This document shows positions 27,794 through 36,313 of a stretch of 63,511 bases of DNA, in pieces (position 1 is the first letter of the stretch; the number at the start of each line of letters is the position of its first letter). This DNA comes from Megamonas sp. UBA1796. GTDB taxonomy: Bacteria; Bacillota; Negativicutes; Selenomonadales; Selenomonadaceae. The DNA is taken from NCBI GenBank assembly GCA_002319795.1, contig DCFU01000008.1, positions 32,354 through 95,864 of the forward strand, in the 5' to 3' direction. The translations under genes and the position numbers were made by a program. The notes beneath the pieces were generated by a model. The model had not been told where the DNA came from. It saw nothing but the letters and a program-made list of their open reading frames with translations, and searched no databases.

Positions 27794-28000
27794 ATGTGTG
27801 TTGGTTTAGCCGCAAGAGTTTTAAACATCAAGAATGGTATCGCTTTAGTCGATGCTTCTGGCGCCAAAAGAGAGATTTCAGCAGAACTATTGGATGAACT
27901 TGATCCTGGTGATTACGTTATGGTCCATGCTGGCATTGCAATTGCAAAAATCACAAATGATGATAAAGCCGAAACGGATGCTATCATGGAGGCCTTATAA
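27794..28000 (+). CDS. hypC: Hydrogenase assembly chaperone HypC
   Basis: 68 residues beginning MCVGLAARVL; Cys2, after Met removal the N-terminal residue, binds the iron intermediate. DPGDYVMVHAGIAIAKI is the family core. It forms the HypC-HypD complex on which Fe(CN)2CO is built. Its stop overlaps the hypD start (TAATG). AAAGGAG lies upstream. Confidence 0.96.
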   Translation: MCVGLAARVLNIKNGIALVDASGAKREISAELLDELDPGDYVMVHAGIAIAKITNDDKAETDAIMEAL

Positions 28001-29073
28001 TGGAACAAGTACCCGCCAAAAATGAAATGGCATCCCATTCTCCGGCCTGGAATATTATTACCAGTTACAACGGGCCAAAGGTGCGCATTATGGAGGTCTG
28101 CGGCACACATACCCATGAGATTTTCCGTCTTGGCATACGACACATTCTCCCGCCTGCGATTGAACTTATCTCCGGGCCTGGCTGCCCCGTCTGTGTCACT
28201 CCGGTCAGCTTCATCGATGAAGCCCTGTTGCTGGCATTGGAACATCATGTAACACTATGCACCTTTGGGGACCTGGTGCGAGTTCCCGGTACAAAAATGA
28301 ATCTGGCCGACGCCCGGAGCAGCGGAGCAAATATCCGGATTGTCTACACACCATTGGATGCTTATCTCTATGCGAAAAATAACCCGGAGCAGCAGACCGT
28401 TTTCCTTTCTGTCGGTTTTGAAACCACTGTCCCGGCGGCCTGCCTGGCTGTGAAAAAAGCTTATGCCGACGGACTCACCAATTTTTCTTTGCTCACAGCC
28501 AACAAGACTATGAAAAATGCTTACCGTGCGTTAAAAAGAAGTGCGAATGCGTTTCTTTATCCCGGCCATGTCAACGCTATTACCGGCACAGCCTTATGTG
28601 AAAGCCTCACGCAGGAAGGTATTTCCGGTGTTATTACCGGTTTTACCGCCAATGAGCTTCTTACGGCCTTAGCCGTAATTTTAACAAAAACAAAAGAAGG
28701 CCGTCCTTTTTTCTACAATTGTTATCCCCGGGTCGTCACACAAGATGGCAGCAAAACAGCACAGTCACTTATAGCGGAAATCATGGAGCCCTGTGCGTCT
28801 GAGTGGCGTGGTCTGGGAATCATTCCGCAAAGCGGTCTGAAGCTGCAGCCAATCTACAAAGGATTTGATGCCCGTCTCCGGTTTCATTTGCCTGCGCTGA
28901 CAGGCCGCAGTGATCCGGCCTGCCGTTGTGGTGATGTCCTGCAGGGAAAATGCAAACCAACAGACTGCAAGATTTTTGGCAATAGATGCAGACCAGAGCA
29001 TCCCATTGGTGCCTGTATGGTTTCAAACGAAGGTGCTTGTTCAGCATATTATCAATATGGAGGAAACTTATAA
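28000..29073 (+). CDS. hypD: Hydrogenase maturation protein HypD
   Basis: 357 residues. Conserved parts are MEVCGTHTHEIFR with the iron-binding Cys, GPGCPVCVTP, FETTVPAACLAV and the C-terminal [4Fe-4S] Cys set in CRCGDVLQGKCKPTDC and GACMVSNEGACSAYY. HypD holds the iron while CN and CO ligands are added. It lies between hypC and hypE with a one-base overlap and no gap. Confidence 0.96.
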   Translation: MEQVPAKNEMASHSPAWNIITSYNGPKVRIMEVCGTHTHEIFRLGIRHILPPAIELISGPGCPVCVTPVSFIDEALLLALEHHVTLCTFGDLVRVPGTKMNLADARSSGANIRIVYTPLDAYLYAKNNPEQQTVFLSVGFETTVPAACLAVKKAYADGLTNFSLLTANKTMKNAYRALKRSANAFLYPGHVNAITGTALCESLTQEGISGVITGFTANELLTALAVILTKTKEGRPFFYNCYPRVVTQDGSKTAQSLIAEIMEPCASEWRGLGIIPQSGLKLQPIYKGFDARLRFHLPALTGRSDPACRCGDVLQGKCKPTDCKIFGNRCRPEHPIGACMVSNEGACSAYYQYGGNL

Positions 29074-30078
29074 ATGGAAACGACAATCACCCTTGCCCAT
29101 GGAGCAGGAGGCAAACAAACATCCGATCTCATTGCGCATGTTTTCAAAAAGCATTTTTCCAATCCTGAATTTACCGCCGATGATGCTGCAGTCCTCACGA
29201 TACAGGAGCAAAAGCTGGCCTTTACCACCGATGGCTTTATTGTCTCTCCCTGGAAATTTCCTGGTGGCAATATTGGCAAGCTGAGCATTTGCGGTACCGT
29301 CAACGATCTTGCCTGCATGGGTGCCAAGCCTCTCTATTTGTCCTGTGCTTTTGTCATTGAAGAAGGATTCCCTCTGGACCAGCTGGAAGAGATTGCCACT
29401 GCTATGGAAAAAACCGCCTTGGAAGCTGGAATTAAAATTGTTGCTGGTGATACCAAGGTCGCGGGAAAAGGCCAGGTGGACCATCTCTTTATTACTACGA
29501 CCGGCGTTGGCCAGATCATGAGCGAAGCCCATACGTCCGGTGCCAATGCCAGGCCCGGTGATGCTGTCATCGTGACTGGAGATATTGGTCGTCACGGCTG
29601 CACGATATTGCTCGCCCGCAACACGTATGGTATCGACGCAGCAGTTACCAGTGACTGTGCCCCGCTCTGGGGAGCAGTAGAATCCATGTTCACCACAGAT
29701 AATAACATCCATGTGATCCGCGATGCTACACGAGGCGGAGTCGGCACCGTACTTTATGAGATTGCCGAACAAAGCAATGTGGGTATCCGCCTCAACCGGC
29801 CGGCTATCCCCGTAGATCCTGCTGTCAAAGGCGTTTGCGGCATGCTCGGTCTGGATCCTATGTACCTGGCATGTGAAGGCCGTCTGGTTGTTTTTGCACC
29901 TAAAAAAACAGCCTCAAAGCTTCTCGAAGCCCTGCACAGGAATAAGTATGCGCAAAATGCCGCTATAATCGGCGAAGTCACTGACAAAATGCCTGGAAAA
30001 GTTATCGTAACTACTGAAATTGGTACGGAAACGATGCTGCCGCCTCCAGGTGGTGAGCTGCTGCCGCGTATATGCTGA
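29074..30078 (+). CDS. hypE: Hydrogenase maturation protein HypE
   Basis: 334 residues of the PurM-like family: AHGAGGKQTSDLI, ADDAAVLTI, FTTDGFIVSPWKFPGGNIG, and the C-terminal PRIC whose Cys carries the thiocarbamate later dehydrated to thiocyanate. With HypF it makes the CN ligands. The complete C-terminal tail argues for a working enzyme. Confidence 0.96.
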   Translation: METTITLAHGAGGKQTSDLIAHVFKKHFSNPEFTADDAAVLTIQEQKLAFTTDGFIVSPWKFPGGNIGKLSICGTVNDLACMGAKPLYLSCAFVIEEGFPLDQLEEIATAMEKTALEAGIKIVAGDTKVAGKGQVDHLFITTTGVGQIMSEAHTSGANARPGDAVIVTGDIGRHGCTILLARNTYGIDAAVTSDCAPLWGAVESMFTTDNNIHVIRDATRGGVGTVLYEIAEQSNVGIRLNRPAIPVDPAVKGVCGMLGLDPMYLACEGRLVVFAPKKTASKLLEALHRNKYAQNAAIIGEVTDKMPGKVIVTTEIGTETMLPPPGGELLPRIC

Positions 30079-30111
30079 GGCTGCAGAATTCTATATGGAG
30101 GAAATGTTTCT

Positions 30112-31440
30112 ATGTTAAAAAGAATCAATGGCCGTCCTGCCGCAGGCAGTGCCTGCGTAAAATTCAAAAATGCAGAATTTCCCGAACCATTCCCCACAGG
30201 GCTTGAATACTCATCTCCGGCCCGTGGTACCTGGAACATTGTACATACCGGCATGCTCGTACCTGACAGCCATCAAATTTATGTATGCGCCGCTGGTTGT
30301 CTGCGTGGTGTTGTACTCACTGCAGCTGAAATGGGCGAAATGAGGCGATTTTCCACCATAGCTGTACGGGAAAATAATATACTGCAGGGTGACATGGAAA
30401 CGCTTCTCATCAATGGCGTCACAGATATTCTGAACCGTCTGCCGGTTCATCCGCGGGCCGTCTTTATTTTTACGGCCTGCATGCATCATTTTATGGGCTG
30501 TGACCTGCCGCCGGCTTATGCCGAATTAAGAAAAAGATTCCCCCATATCGCTTTTGCCGATTGTTATATGGATCCCATCATGCGAAAAAGCGGCCTTACC
30601 GCGGATCAATCATGCCGTAAGCAAATCTACAGTTTTTTGCAGCCGCAGGAATTGGAACCGCACGCAATCAACCTGATTGGCAATGATCTTCCTACACTGG
30701 AAACCAGTGAACTCACACAGCTTGTACGGCAGGTTGATTGGACTTTACGGGATATCACCCGGTGCCATACATATAGTGAATATCAGAGCCTGGCAAAAGC
30801 CAGCCTGAACATTTACTATAATCCTGCTGCCAAACCAGCTATCAAAGCACTGGAAGAGCGCTTGGGCCAAAAATCTTTATATGTACCGCTCAGCTACAAT
30901 TATGAAGAAATCGCCGCTGCTTTACAAAATCTGGCACATGCTCTGGGGCTTCCCCCTCCCAATTACAATACGCATATCGCGCAATGTGAAGGAGCTTTGC
31001 AAAAAGCAAAGGCCCTCATTGGTACCACCCCTATAGCATTGGACTATACACTGACCTTCCGCCCTCTCAGTCTGGCACGGCTGCTCCTTGCACACGGTTT
31101 TAATCTGATTTCCCTTTATGCTGATACCATAAGTCCCGAGGAAAAGCACGATTTTTATTTTCTGCAGGCACATCATCCTGGGCTGCTGCTCTATTCCACA
31201 AAACATCCCAACATGCGCCTTACAGAGCGCCAGCATTCCGAAAAACTTTTAGCCCTGGGCCAAAAAGCAGCTTATTTTACTGGCACCAATTTCTTCGTCA
31301 ACCTTGTGGAAACAGGAGGGCTATATGGATTCGATGGCATTATCCGCCTGGCTGGTCTCATGTGCGATGCCTTTACCACGGCCAAAGACACGAAAACTCT
31401 TATTCAAATGAAAGGTTGGGGGTGTACCAGCTGCTTATGA
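30112..31440 (+). CDS. NifD-like nitrogenase component 1 protein (second set)
   Basis: 442 residues, paralogous to the N half of the fused 820-residue protein: Cys59/Cys63 in VCAAGCLRG, TACMHHFMGCDL (Cys123, Cys130) matching the ITCVDALLGTDM region, and TRCHTYSEYQSLAKASLNI matching SRCRDFSAYMRMSQANFNL. The very end (GWGCTSCL) adds a Cys pair. GGAGGAAATG lies upstream. Its stop overlaps the next start (ATGA), so it probably forms a 1:1 complex with that protein, as NifD with NifK or NifE with NifN. Function unknown. Confidence 0.8.
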   Translation: MLKRINGRPAAGSACVKFKNAEFPEPFPTGLEYSSPARGTWNIVHTGMLVPDSHQIYVCAAGCLRGVVLTAAEMGEMRRFSTIAVRENNILQGDMETLLINGVTDILNRLPVHPRAVFIFTACMHHFMGCDLPPAYAELRKRFPHIAFADCYMDPIMRKSGLTADQSCRKQIYSFLQPQELEPHAINLIGNDLPTLETSELTQLVRQVDWTLRDITRCHTYSEYQSLAKASLNIYYNPAAKPAIKALEERLGQKSLYVPLSYNYEEIAAALQNLAHALGLPPPNYNTHIAQCEGALQKAKALIGTTPIALDYTLTFRPLSLARLLLAHGFNLISLYADTISPEEKHDFYFLQAHHPGLLLYSTKHPNMRLTERQHSEKLLALGQKAAYFTGTNFFVNLVETGGLYGFDGIIRLAGLMCDAFTTAKDTKTLIQMKGWGCTSCL

Positions 31441-32612
31441 AACAAACTGCCAGCATTATCTCAACCTATTCAGCAGATATTTTTGGTGTCTGCTCCGCTC
31501 TGTTCGAACTTGGCGGCATGATCGTCATGCATGATCCATCCGGATGTAATTCTACCTATACAACACACGATGAACCTCGTTGGTATGATATGGACAGTAT
31601 GCTCTATATCTCCGGGCTTACAGAAATAGATGCCATCATGGGAAATGATGCCAAATTAGTGCATGATGTAGCCGAAACCGCCTTGGAGCAACAACCAGCG
31701 TTTATTGTCCTGGCCGGTTCCCCCATTCCTATGATGGTTGGTACAGATTTCCCAGCATTGGCTGCATTAATAGAACAAAAAACACATATTCCCTCCATTG
31801 GCCTGCCTACCAACAGCATGCATTCCTATGTGCGCGGCATCAGCCTGGCTTTCGAGGCTCTGGCAAAGCGCCTGGTAAATCCCATACCGACGCCTTCATT
31901 GGAAAAGCATGCAAAGCACGCCTCCACCCGGGTAAACATTATCGGCCTCACACCTTTGGATTTCTCCAGCAATGGCAGTGACGCATCCATAAGACAATGG
32001 CTTACATCGGAAGGTTTTGTTATAAACAGCACCTGGGCTATGGGATCTGGCCTGGAGGATATCCGTCATGCCGGTACCGCAGATGTCAATCTGGTCGTCA
32101 CCTATGGAGGTTTAGCCGCAGCCCGCATGCTTCAGCAGCGATTCCAGACCCCCTATGTAATCGGGACGCCCATCGGTAGCATGCAGAAAATTTTAGGAAA
32201 CGCCCTGCTCCAGGCCGCGGCAACAGGCGAATGTATTTCACCCTGTACAGCAAGCCGCAGCAAAAACACGAATATACCCAAAATCACTATTATCGGTGAA
32301 AGTGTCTGCTCCATCTCCCTGGCAGCAGCAGTCACTTCTGCAACCAATACAGGAGTACAGGTTCTCTGTCCGCTAGAGACCGAGCCAAAGTTGCTGGGCC
32401 CTGCAGATCATCTGGCACAAGACGAAACCGATATTATCCCCTATCTGCAGCGCGCAGAAATCATCATTGCCGATCCTATGTATGAACCGATCTGCCCGCA
32501 AAATGCACATTTTGTCCGCTTACCGCATGAGGGATTCTCTGGCAGGCTGTACCGCAAAGAGATTCCGGACTTAATTAAGGATTTTACTATTTTCAAAGAC
32601 AAGGAGCTATAG
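31437..32612 (+). CDS. NifK-like nitrogenase component 1 protein (second set)
   Basis: 391 residues, paralogous to the C half of the fused protein: MHDPSGCNSTYTTHDEPRW (Cys37, matching NifK Cys95), ISGLTEIDAIMGNDAKLV, LAGSPIPMMVGTDFPALA, and LTPLDFSSN. The third NifK-type Cys is missing, as in the fused protein. The start is the overlapping ATGA at 31437; a frame from 31362 would run into the previous gene. HydF follows two bases later, a tight link that suggests joint function. Confidence 0.8.
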   Translation: MKQTASIISTYSADIFGVCSALFELGGMIVMHDPSGCNSTYTTHDEPRWYDMDSMLYISGLTEIDAIMGNDAKLVHDVAETALEQQPAFIVLAGSPIPMMVGTDFPALAALIEQKTHIPSIGLPTNSMHSYVRGISLAFEALAKRLVNPIPTPSLEKHAKHASTRVNIIGLTPLDFSSNGSDASIRQWLTSEGFVINSTWAMGSGLEDIRHAGTADVNLVVTYGGLAAARMLQQRFQTPYVIGTPIGSMQKILGNALLQAAATGECISPCTASRSKNTNIPKITIIGESVCSISLAAAVTSATNTGVQVLCPLETEPKLLGPADHLAQDETDIIPYLQRAEIIIADPMYEPICPQNAHFVRLPHEGFSGRLYRKEIPDLIKDFTIFKDKEL

Positions 32613-32614
32613 TT

Positions 32615-33814
32615 ATGGGACTGAACGACACACCTTCCGGAGAACGAATTCACATTGGCTTTTTTGGCCGCCGCAATGCAGGAAAATCGAGTATAGTAAA
32701 TGCTATAACCAGCCAGGAGATTGCCATTGTTTCAGCCACCAAGGGGACCACAACCGACCCGGTTTATAAATCCATGGAACTTCTTCCTCTAGGCCCTGTA
32801 ATGATCATTGATACTCCTGGCTTTGACGATGCAGGGACGCTTGGTACATTACGTATCCGCAAAACAAAACAGGTACTAAACAAAACAGATATTGCTGTAT
32901 TAGTGATAGATGCTGCCGAAGGCTTCTGTCCTTGTGACAAAGAGCTTTTACAATTATTCAAAGCCAGAAAAATCCCCTATATCATCGTATGGAATAAAAG
33001 CGATCTTTTGACAAGACATATATTGGCCGAACCGCAGGAGATCTACGTAAGTGCCTTAAAAAAAGAAGGGATTCCCGAACTCAGGGAACGCATCGGCAAA
33101 TTGGTTCCCAACACCGAGGGAAAACTTTGTCTGGTCGGAGATTTAATTCACCCGGCGGATTTTGTCGTCCTCGTAGTGCCGATTGACAAAGCTGCGCCAA
33201 AAGGTCGGCTTATTCTGCCGCAACAGCAAACGATCCGTGACATTCTGGAGGCAGATGCAACTGCCATCGTCGTAAAAGAATATGAGCTGCGTGAAACGCT
33301 GAACAATCTGAAAAAAAAGCCTGCTCTCGTCATCACGGACAGCCAGGTCTTTGCTAAAGTTGCGGCGGACACGCCAGCGGATGTGCCTTTGACTTCTTTT
33401 TCCATCCTTATGGCCCGTTACAAAGGACTGCTGGATGAAGCCATCCACGGTGTCACGGCCGTAGAAAATCTAAAGGATGGTGACACCGTTCTGATTGCTG
33501 AGGGCTGTACGCATCACAGACAATGTGACGACATTGGTACCGTAAAGATTCCTCGCTGGCTACGCAGCTATACTGGCAAAGACATCAAGATCACGACCTG
33601 CAGCGGTACCGAATTTCCAGACGATCTGTCCCCGTATGCAATGATTATCCATTGCGGCGGCTGCATGCTGAATGAACGTGAGGTGCGCTGGCGCATGAAA
33701 TGTGCCCGGGAACAGGCAATCCCGATCACAAACTATGGCATTACCATTGCTTACATGCAAGGTATTTTAAAACGCAGTCTGGGGATTTTCCCTTATCTGT
33801 CGGAGGAGTTGTGA
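32615..33814 (+). CDS. hydF: [FeFe]-hydrogenase H-cluster maturation GTPase HydF
   Basis: 399 residues: GTPase domain (GRRNAGKSS, DTPGFDD, NKSD), dimer domain, and C-terminal cluster domain with EGCTHHRQCDDIGTVKIPRW (Cys298, His300/301) and HCGGC (Cys347/350) for the [4Fe-4S] cluster. HydF carries the [2Fe] precursor of the H-cluster to the hydrogenase. All key residues are present. HydE and HydG, normal partners, are not in the window, nor is any [FeFe]-hydrogenase. Confidence 0.95.
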   Translation: MGLNDTPSGERIHIGFFGRRNAGKSSIVNAITSQEIAIVSATKGTTTDPVYKSMELLPLGPVMIIDTPGFDDAGTLGTLRIRKTKQVLNKTDIAVLVIDAAEGFCPCDKELLQLFKARKIPYIIVWNKSDLLTRHILAEPQEIYVSALKKEGIPELRERIGKLVPNTEGKLCLVGDLIHPADFVVLVVPIDKAAPKGRLILPQQQTIRDILEADATAIVVKEYELRETLNNLKKKPALVITDSQVFAKVAADTPADVPLTSFSILMARYKGLLDEAIHGVTAVENLKDGDTVLIAEGCTHHRQCDDIGTVKIPRWLRSYTGKDIKITTCSGTEFPDDLSPYAMIIHCGGCMLNEREVRWRMKCAREQAIPITNYGITIAYMQGILKRSLGIFPYLSEEL

Positions 33815-33817
33815 ACT

Positions 33818-35149
33818 ATGCGGAATGAAACAGACAGTCTTGGCAGCCGAAACCTGCCCGATGATGTCCTATACGGCATCAATACCCTGCGGGCTGTAGA
33901 AAATTTTGCCTTGCAGCATAAGCCCACAAACCTGCAGTTGATTTATGCTATCGTAAAGGTCAAGAAGGCTGCAGCTCTGACCTATGAACACCTGCATGTC
34001 CGCGAACCCGGCATATACGACACCATTGCCCAAGCCTGCGACGACATCCTTTCCGGCACACATGATGAAGCCTTTCCCACCGAAGCCCTCCAGGGCGGGG
34101 CGGGCACCTCTTCAAATATGAATGTGAATGAAGTTATTGCAAATATAGCGTTACGGAAGCTGGGCAAAGTTCCCGGTGACTACAAATGCATTCATCCACT
34201 CGATGATGTGAACCGAGGGCAGTCCACCAACGATGTTTACCCCACGGCTCTACGTATTGCGGCAATCGAAGCCCTGCGGCATCTCAGTGAAGAATGCGCC
34301 GCTCTGCAGACAGCCCTGCAGGAAAAAGAAACTGCCTACGAACGAATCAAAAAACTTGGCCGCACCGAGCTCATGGATGCTGTTGCCATTCACCTGGGCG
34401 AAGAATTTGGTGCCTATGCGCAGGCTATATCCCGGGATCGCTGGCGTCTGTATAAGGTCGAGGAGCGCTTACGCCAAATCAATCTCGGTGGAACCGCTGT
34501 CGGCCTTGCCAATAACGCCTCACGGCAATATCGCTTCCAAGTAGTCGAAGTGCTGCGCCGCCTGACAGGTATAGGTCTGGCTGCAGCAGAATACCCTATG
34601 GATATCACACAAAACAATGATGTTTTCGTTGAAGTATCCGGCCTGCTAAAAGCTTTAGCCGTCAATCTCATGAAAATTGCCAATGACCTGCGCCTCATGA
34701 ACTCCGGCCCACATGGCGGGCTCTCTGAAATACACTTACAGCCGCTGCAGCAGGGCAGCACCATCATGGCGGGCAAGGTCAATCCTGTTATTCCTGAAAT
34801 GGTGATGCAGTGTGCTATACGCGTCATAGCCAATGATAGCGCAATTACCATAGCCGCTGCCCATGGTGAGTTTGAGCTCAACGCCTTTGAGCCGCTCATC
34901 GCCGATGCCTTACTGGAAAGTCTGCAGCTCTTAACCCGCAGTGTCTGCCTGTTCCGGGAAAAATGCATCTGCACACTTCAACCTGATATAGCCTCGTGTA
35001 AAAAACATTTGGACGCAGCCGCCGCTTTTGCTGCAGATTATATCGGTGCACTAGGCTACGATATAGTAAGCCGCATTGTCCGTGAACATTCTCCCCTGGA
35101 AGCCCAACAAATTTTAGCAGCCATGGCGGCGCATAGACCAAGTCCTTGA
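33818..35149 (+). CDS. Aspartase/fumarase-superfamily lyase, aspartate ammonia-lyase-like
   Basis: 443 residues. Signature GSTIMAGKVNPVIPEM (aspartase-type GSSxMxxKxN loop), substrate-binding GAGTSSNMNVNEVIAN, and HPLDDVNRGQSTNDVYPTAL. It is slightly shorter than aspartase (about 470). Aspartase-like genes occur beside hyd maturation genes in many anaerobes; their part in H-cluster assembly, for example supplying ammonium, is unproven. It starts four bases after hydF and ends the operon. Confidence 0.88.
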   Translation: MRNETDSLGSRNLPDDVLYGINTLRAVENFALQHKPTNLQLIYAIVKVKKAAALTYEHLHVREPGIYDTIAQACDDILSGTHDEAFPTEALQGGAGTSSNMNVNEVIANIALRKLGKVPGDYKCIHPLDDVNRGQSTNDVYPTALRIAAIEALRHLSEECAALQTALQEKETAYERIKKLGRTELMDAVAIHLGEEFGAYAQAISRDRWRLYKVEERLRQINLGGTAVGLANNASRQYRFQVVEVLRRLTGIGLAAAEYPMDITQNNDVFVEVSGLLKALAVNLMKIANDLRLMNSGPHGGLSEIHLQPLQQGSTIMAGKVNPVIPEMVMQCAIRVIANDSAITIAAAHGEFELNAFEPLIADALLESLQLLTRSVCLFREKCICTLQPDIASCKKHLDAAAAFAADYIGALGYDIVSRIVREHSPLEAQQILAAMAAHRPSP

Positions 35150-35158
35150 ATATAGGAC

Positions 35159-35203
35159 AGTATAAAGCAGGCCATCCCGAAACGGGATGGCCTGCTTTAT
35201 ACT
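35159..35203. terminator. Perfect 21-bp hairpin between convergent operons
   Basis: The arms 35159-35179 and 35183-35203 are exact reverse complements around a three-base AAA loop, with GC-rich cores GGCCATCCCG and CGGGATGGCC. There is no long T tract, but the position between convergent aspartase-like and thiE genes fits a bidirectional terminator. Confidence 0.75.
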
Positions 35204-35315
35204 ATACGGACAACAAGGATCAAAGGATTTTTTTCTCTATGGAAAATCTGCCCATCATACGATTCAGGGTACTCATCCGCTCTATTGCGCGAACAGACCA
35301 TTCGTTATTCCCAAT

Positions 35316-36011
35316 TTATGCATATTTCCATGCTTTGACAAGCTCCGCAGCAGCTATCTCTGGATCATCCGCTTCCGATACCGCAGATACAACAAAAAAA
35401 CCGGCAATTTGTGTTTTAACCAGTTGTGGTATGTCTGAAAGCTTGACGCCACCACCAACTACAATGGGCAGCGGACTACATTTTCGTAATTCTGTAATAT
35501 CTGCAAAGCTTCTAGTAATTATCCTGCCATTCGAATCCAAACCACAATCCGGCTTGGTATGCGTCTGATGTAAAGGACCAGCGCCAAAATAGTCAATGGA
35601 CCCAACATCCACGGTCTTAATATATGCAAACAATTCATCCGTTCTTGCTGATAAGCCAACAATTGAATCTTCTCCTAAATACTCCCGACAAATATCGACT
35701 GGAATATCCGTTTGCCCAACGTGAATTCCATCTACTTTTATGCCCAATTTTCTCGCAGCCAAAACAACATCTAAACGATCATTCACAAGGAGCGCAACTT
35801 CTTCAGATTTGCCAGCACTATGAATAATCGCCGCTGCCTGACGAGTCAACTCAATTAGCTCAATAGCTGAAGCCACTTTCGAACGGATTTGAATACAGCG
35901 GAAGCCAGCCGTAACAGCTGCTTTTATAATCCCGCCAACTGGTCGGCCTTTCGTGTTTTCAGGACCAATTACAAGATATGCTGAAATATCTAGATTTTTT
36001 CTTATACTCAT
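35316..36011 (-). CDS. thiE: Thiamine phosphate synthase
   Basis: 231 residues of the TIM-barrel ThiE family: CIQIRSKVAS, LLVNDRLDVVLAARKLG, GIHVGQTDIP, VGLSARTDE, DYFGAGPLHQTHTK, PIVVGGGVKLSDI. It joins hydroxymethylpyrimidine diphosphate and thiazole phosphate to thiamine phosphate. It overlaps the preceding gene by four bases and belongs to the TPP-riboswitch operon. Confidence 0.92.
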   Translation of the reverse strand: MSIRKNLDISAYLVIGPENTKGRPVGGIIKAAVTAGFRCIQIRSKVASAIELIELTRQAAAIIHSAGKSEEVALLVNDRLDVVLAARKLGIKVDGIHVGQTDIPVDICREYLGEDSIVGLSARTDELFAYIKTVDVGSIDYFGAGPLHQTHTKPDCGLDSNGRIITRSFADITELRKCSPLPIVVGGGVKLSDIPQLVKTQIAGFFVVSAVSEADDPEIAAAELVKAWKYA

Positions 36012-36313
36012 TTTACATTCTCCAAAATAGTATTTACTCTCTCAACTTTTGTATGCATCATATTGGTAAATCCCGGACGTATATCCGCTTTTAAAATTAC
36101 TTCCGTACGAATTCCCTTGTCAGCAAGAACAAACGTTGCATCTTTGACTACCTTCATCACTTCATCCCATTCACCCTCAATCTCGGTAAACATAGATGTC
36201 GTATGATTGGGTAAACCTGACTCGCGAATCACTTTCACCGCTTCAGCCACTTCCGCAGACAGTTCGTCGCTTAGGCCACAAGGAGAAATTGCAACTGCAA
36301 CCAAAACATTCAT
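36008..36313 (-). CDS. MTH1187/YkoF-like thiamine-binding protein
   Basis: 101 residues: VAVAISPCGLSDELSAEVAE, then TSMFTEIEGEWDEVMKVVKD. This matches the small MTH1187/YkoF-like family, some of which bind thiamine or its pyrimidine part. It lies between thiM and thiE with four-base overlaps on both sides, which supports a role in thiamine or HMP handling. Confidence 0.85.
   Translation of the reverse strand: MNVLVAVAISPCGLSDELSAEVAEAVKVIRESGLPNHTTSMFTEIEGEWDEVMKVVKDATFVLADKGIRTEVILKADIRPGFTNMMHTKVERVNTILENVK

Noticed and set aside
29068..29772. Long minus-strand frame opposite hypE
   Set aside because: It lies antisense to a clear HypE with all motifs and has no recognisable domain or operon context.
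22117..32612. True nitrogen fixation (nif) cluster
   Set aside because: No nifB, nifE/N-type cofactor genes with usual motifs, or FeMo-cofactor ligands are visible, and hyp/hydF genes are mixed in. Only nitrogenase-like is justified.
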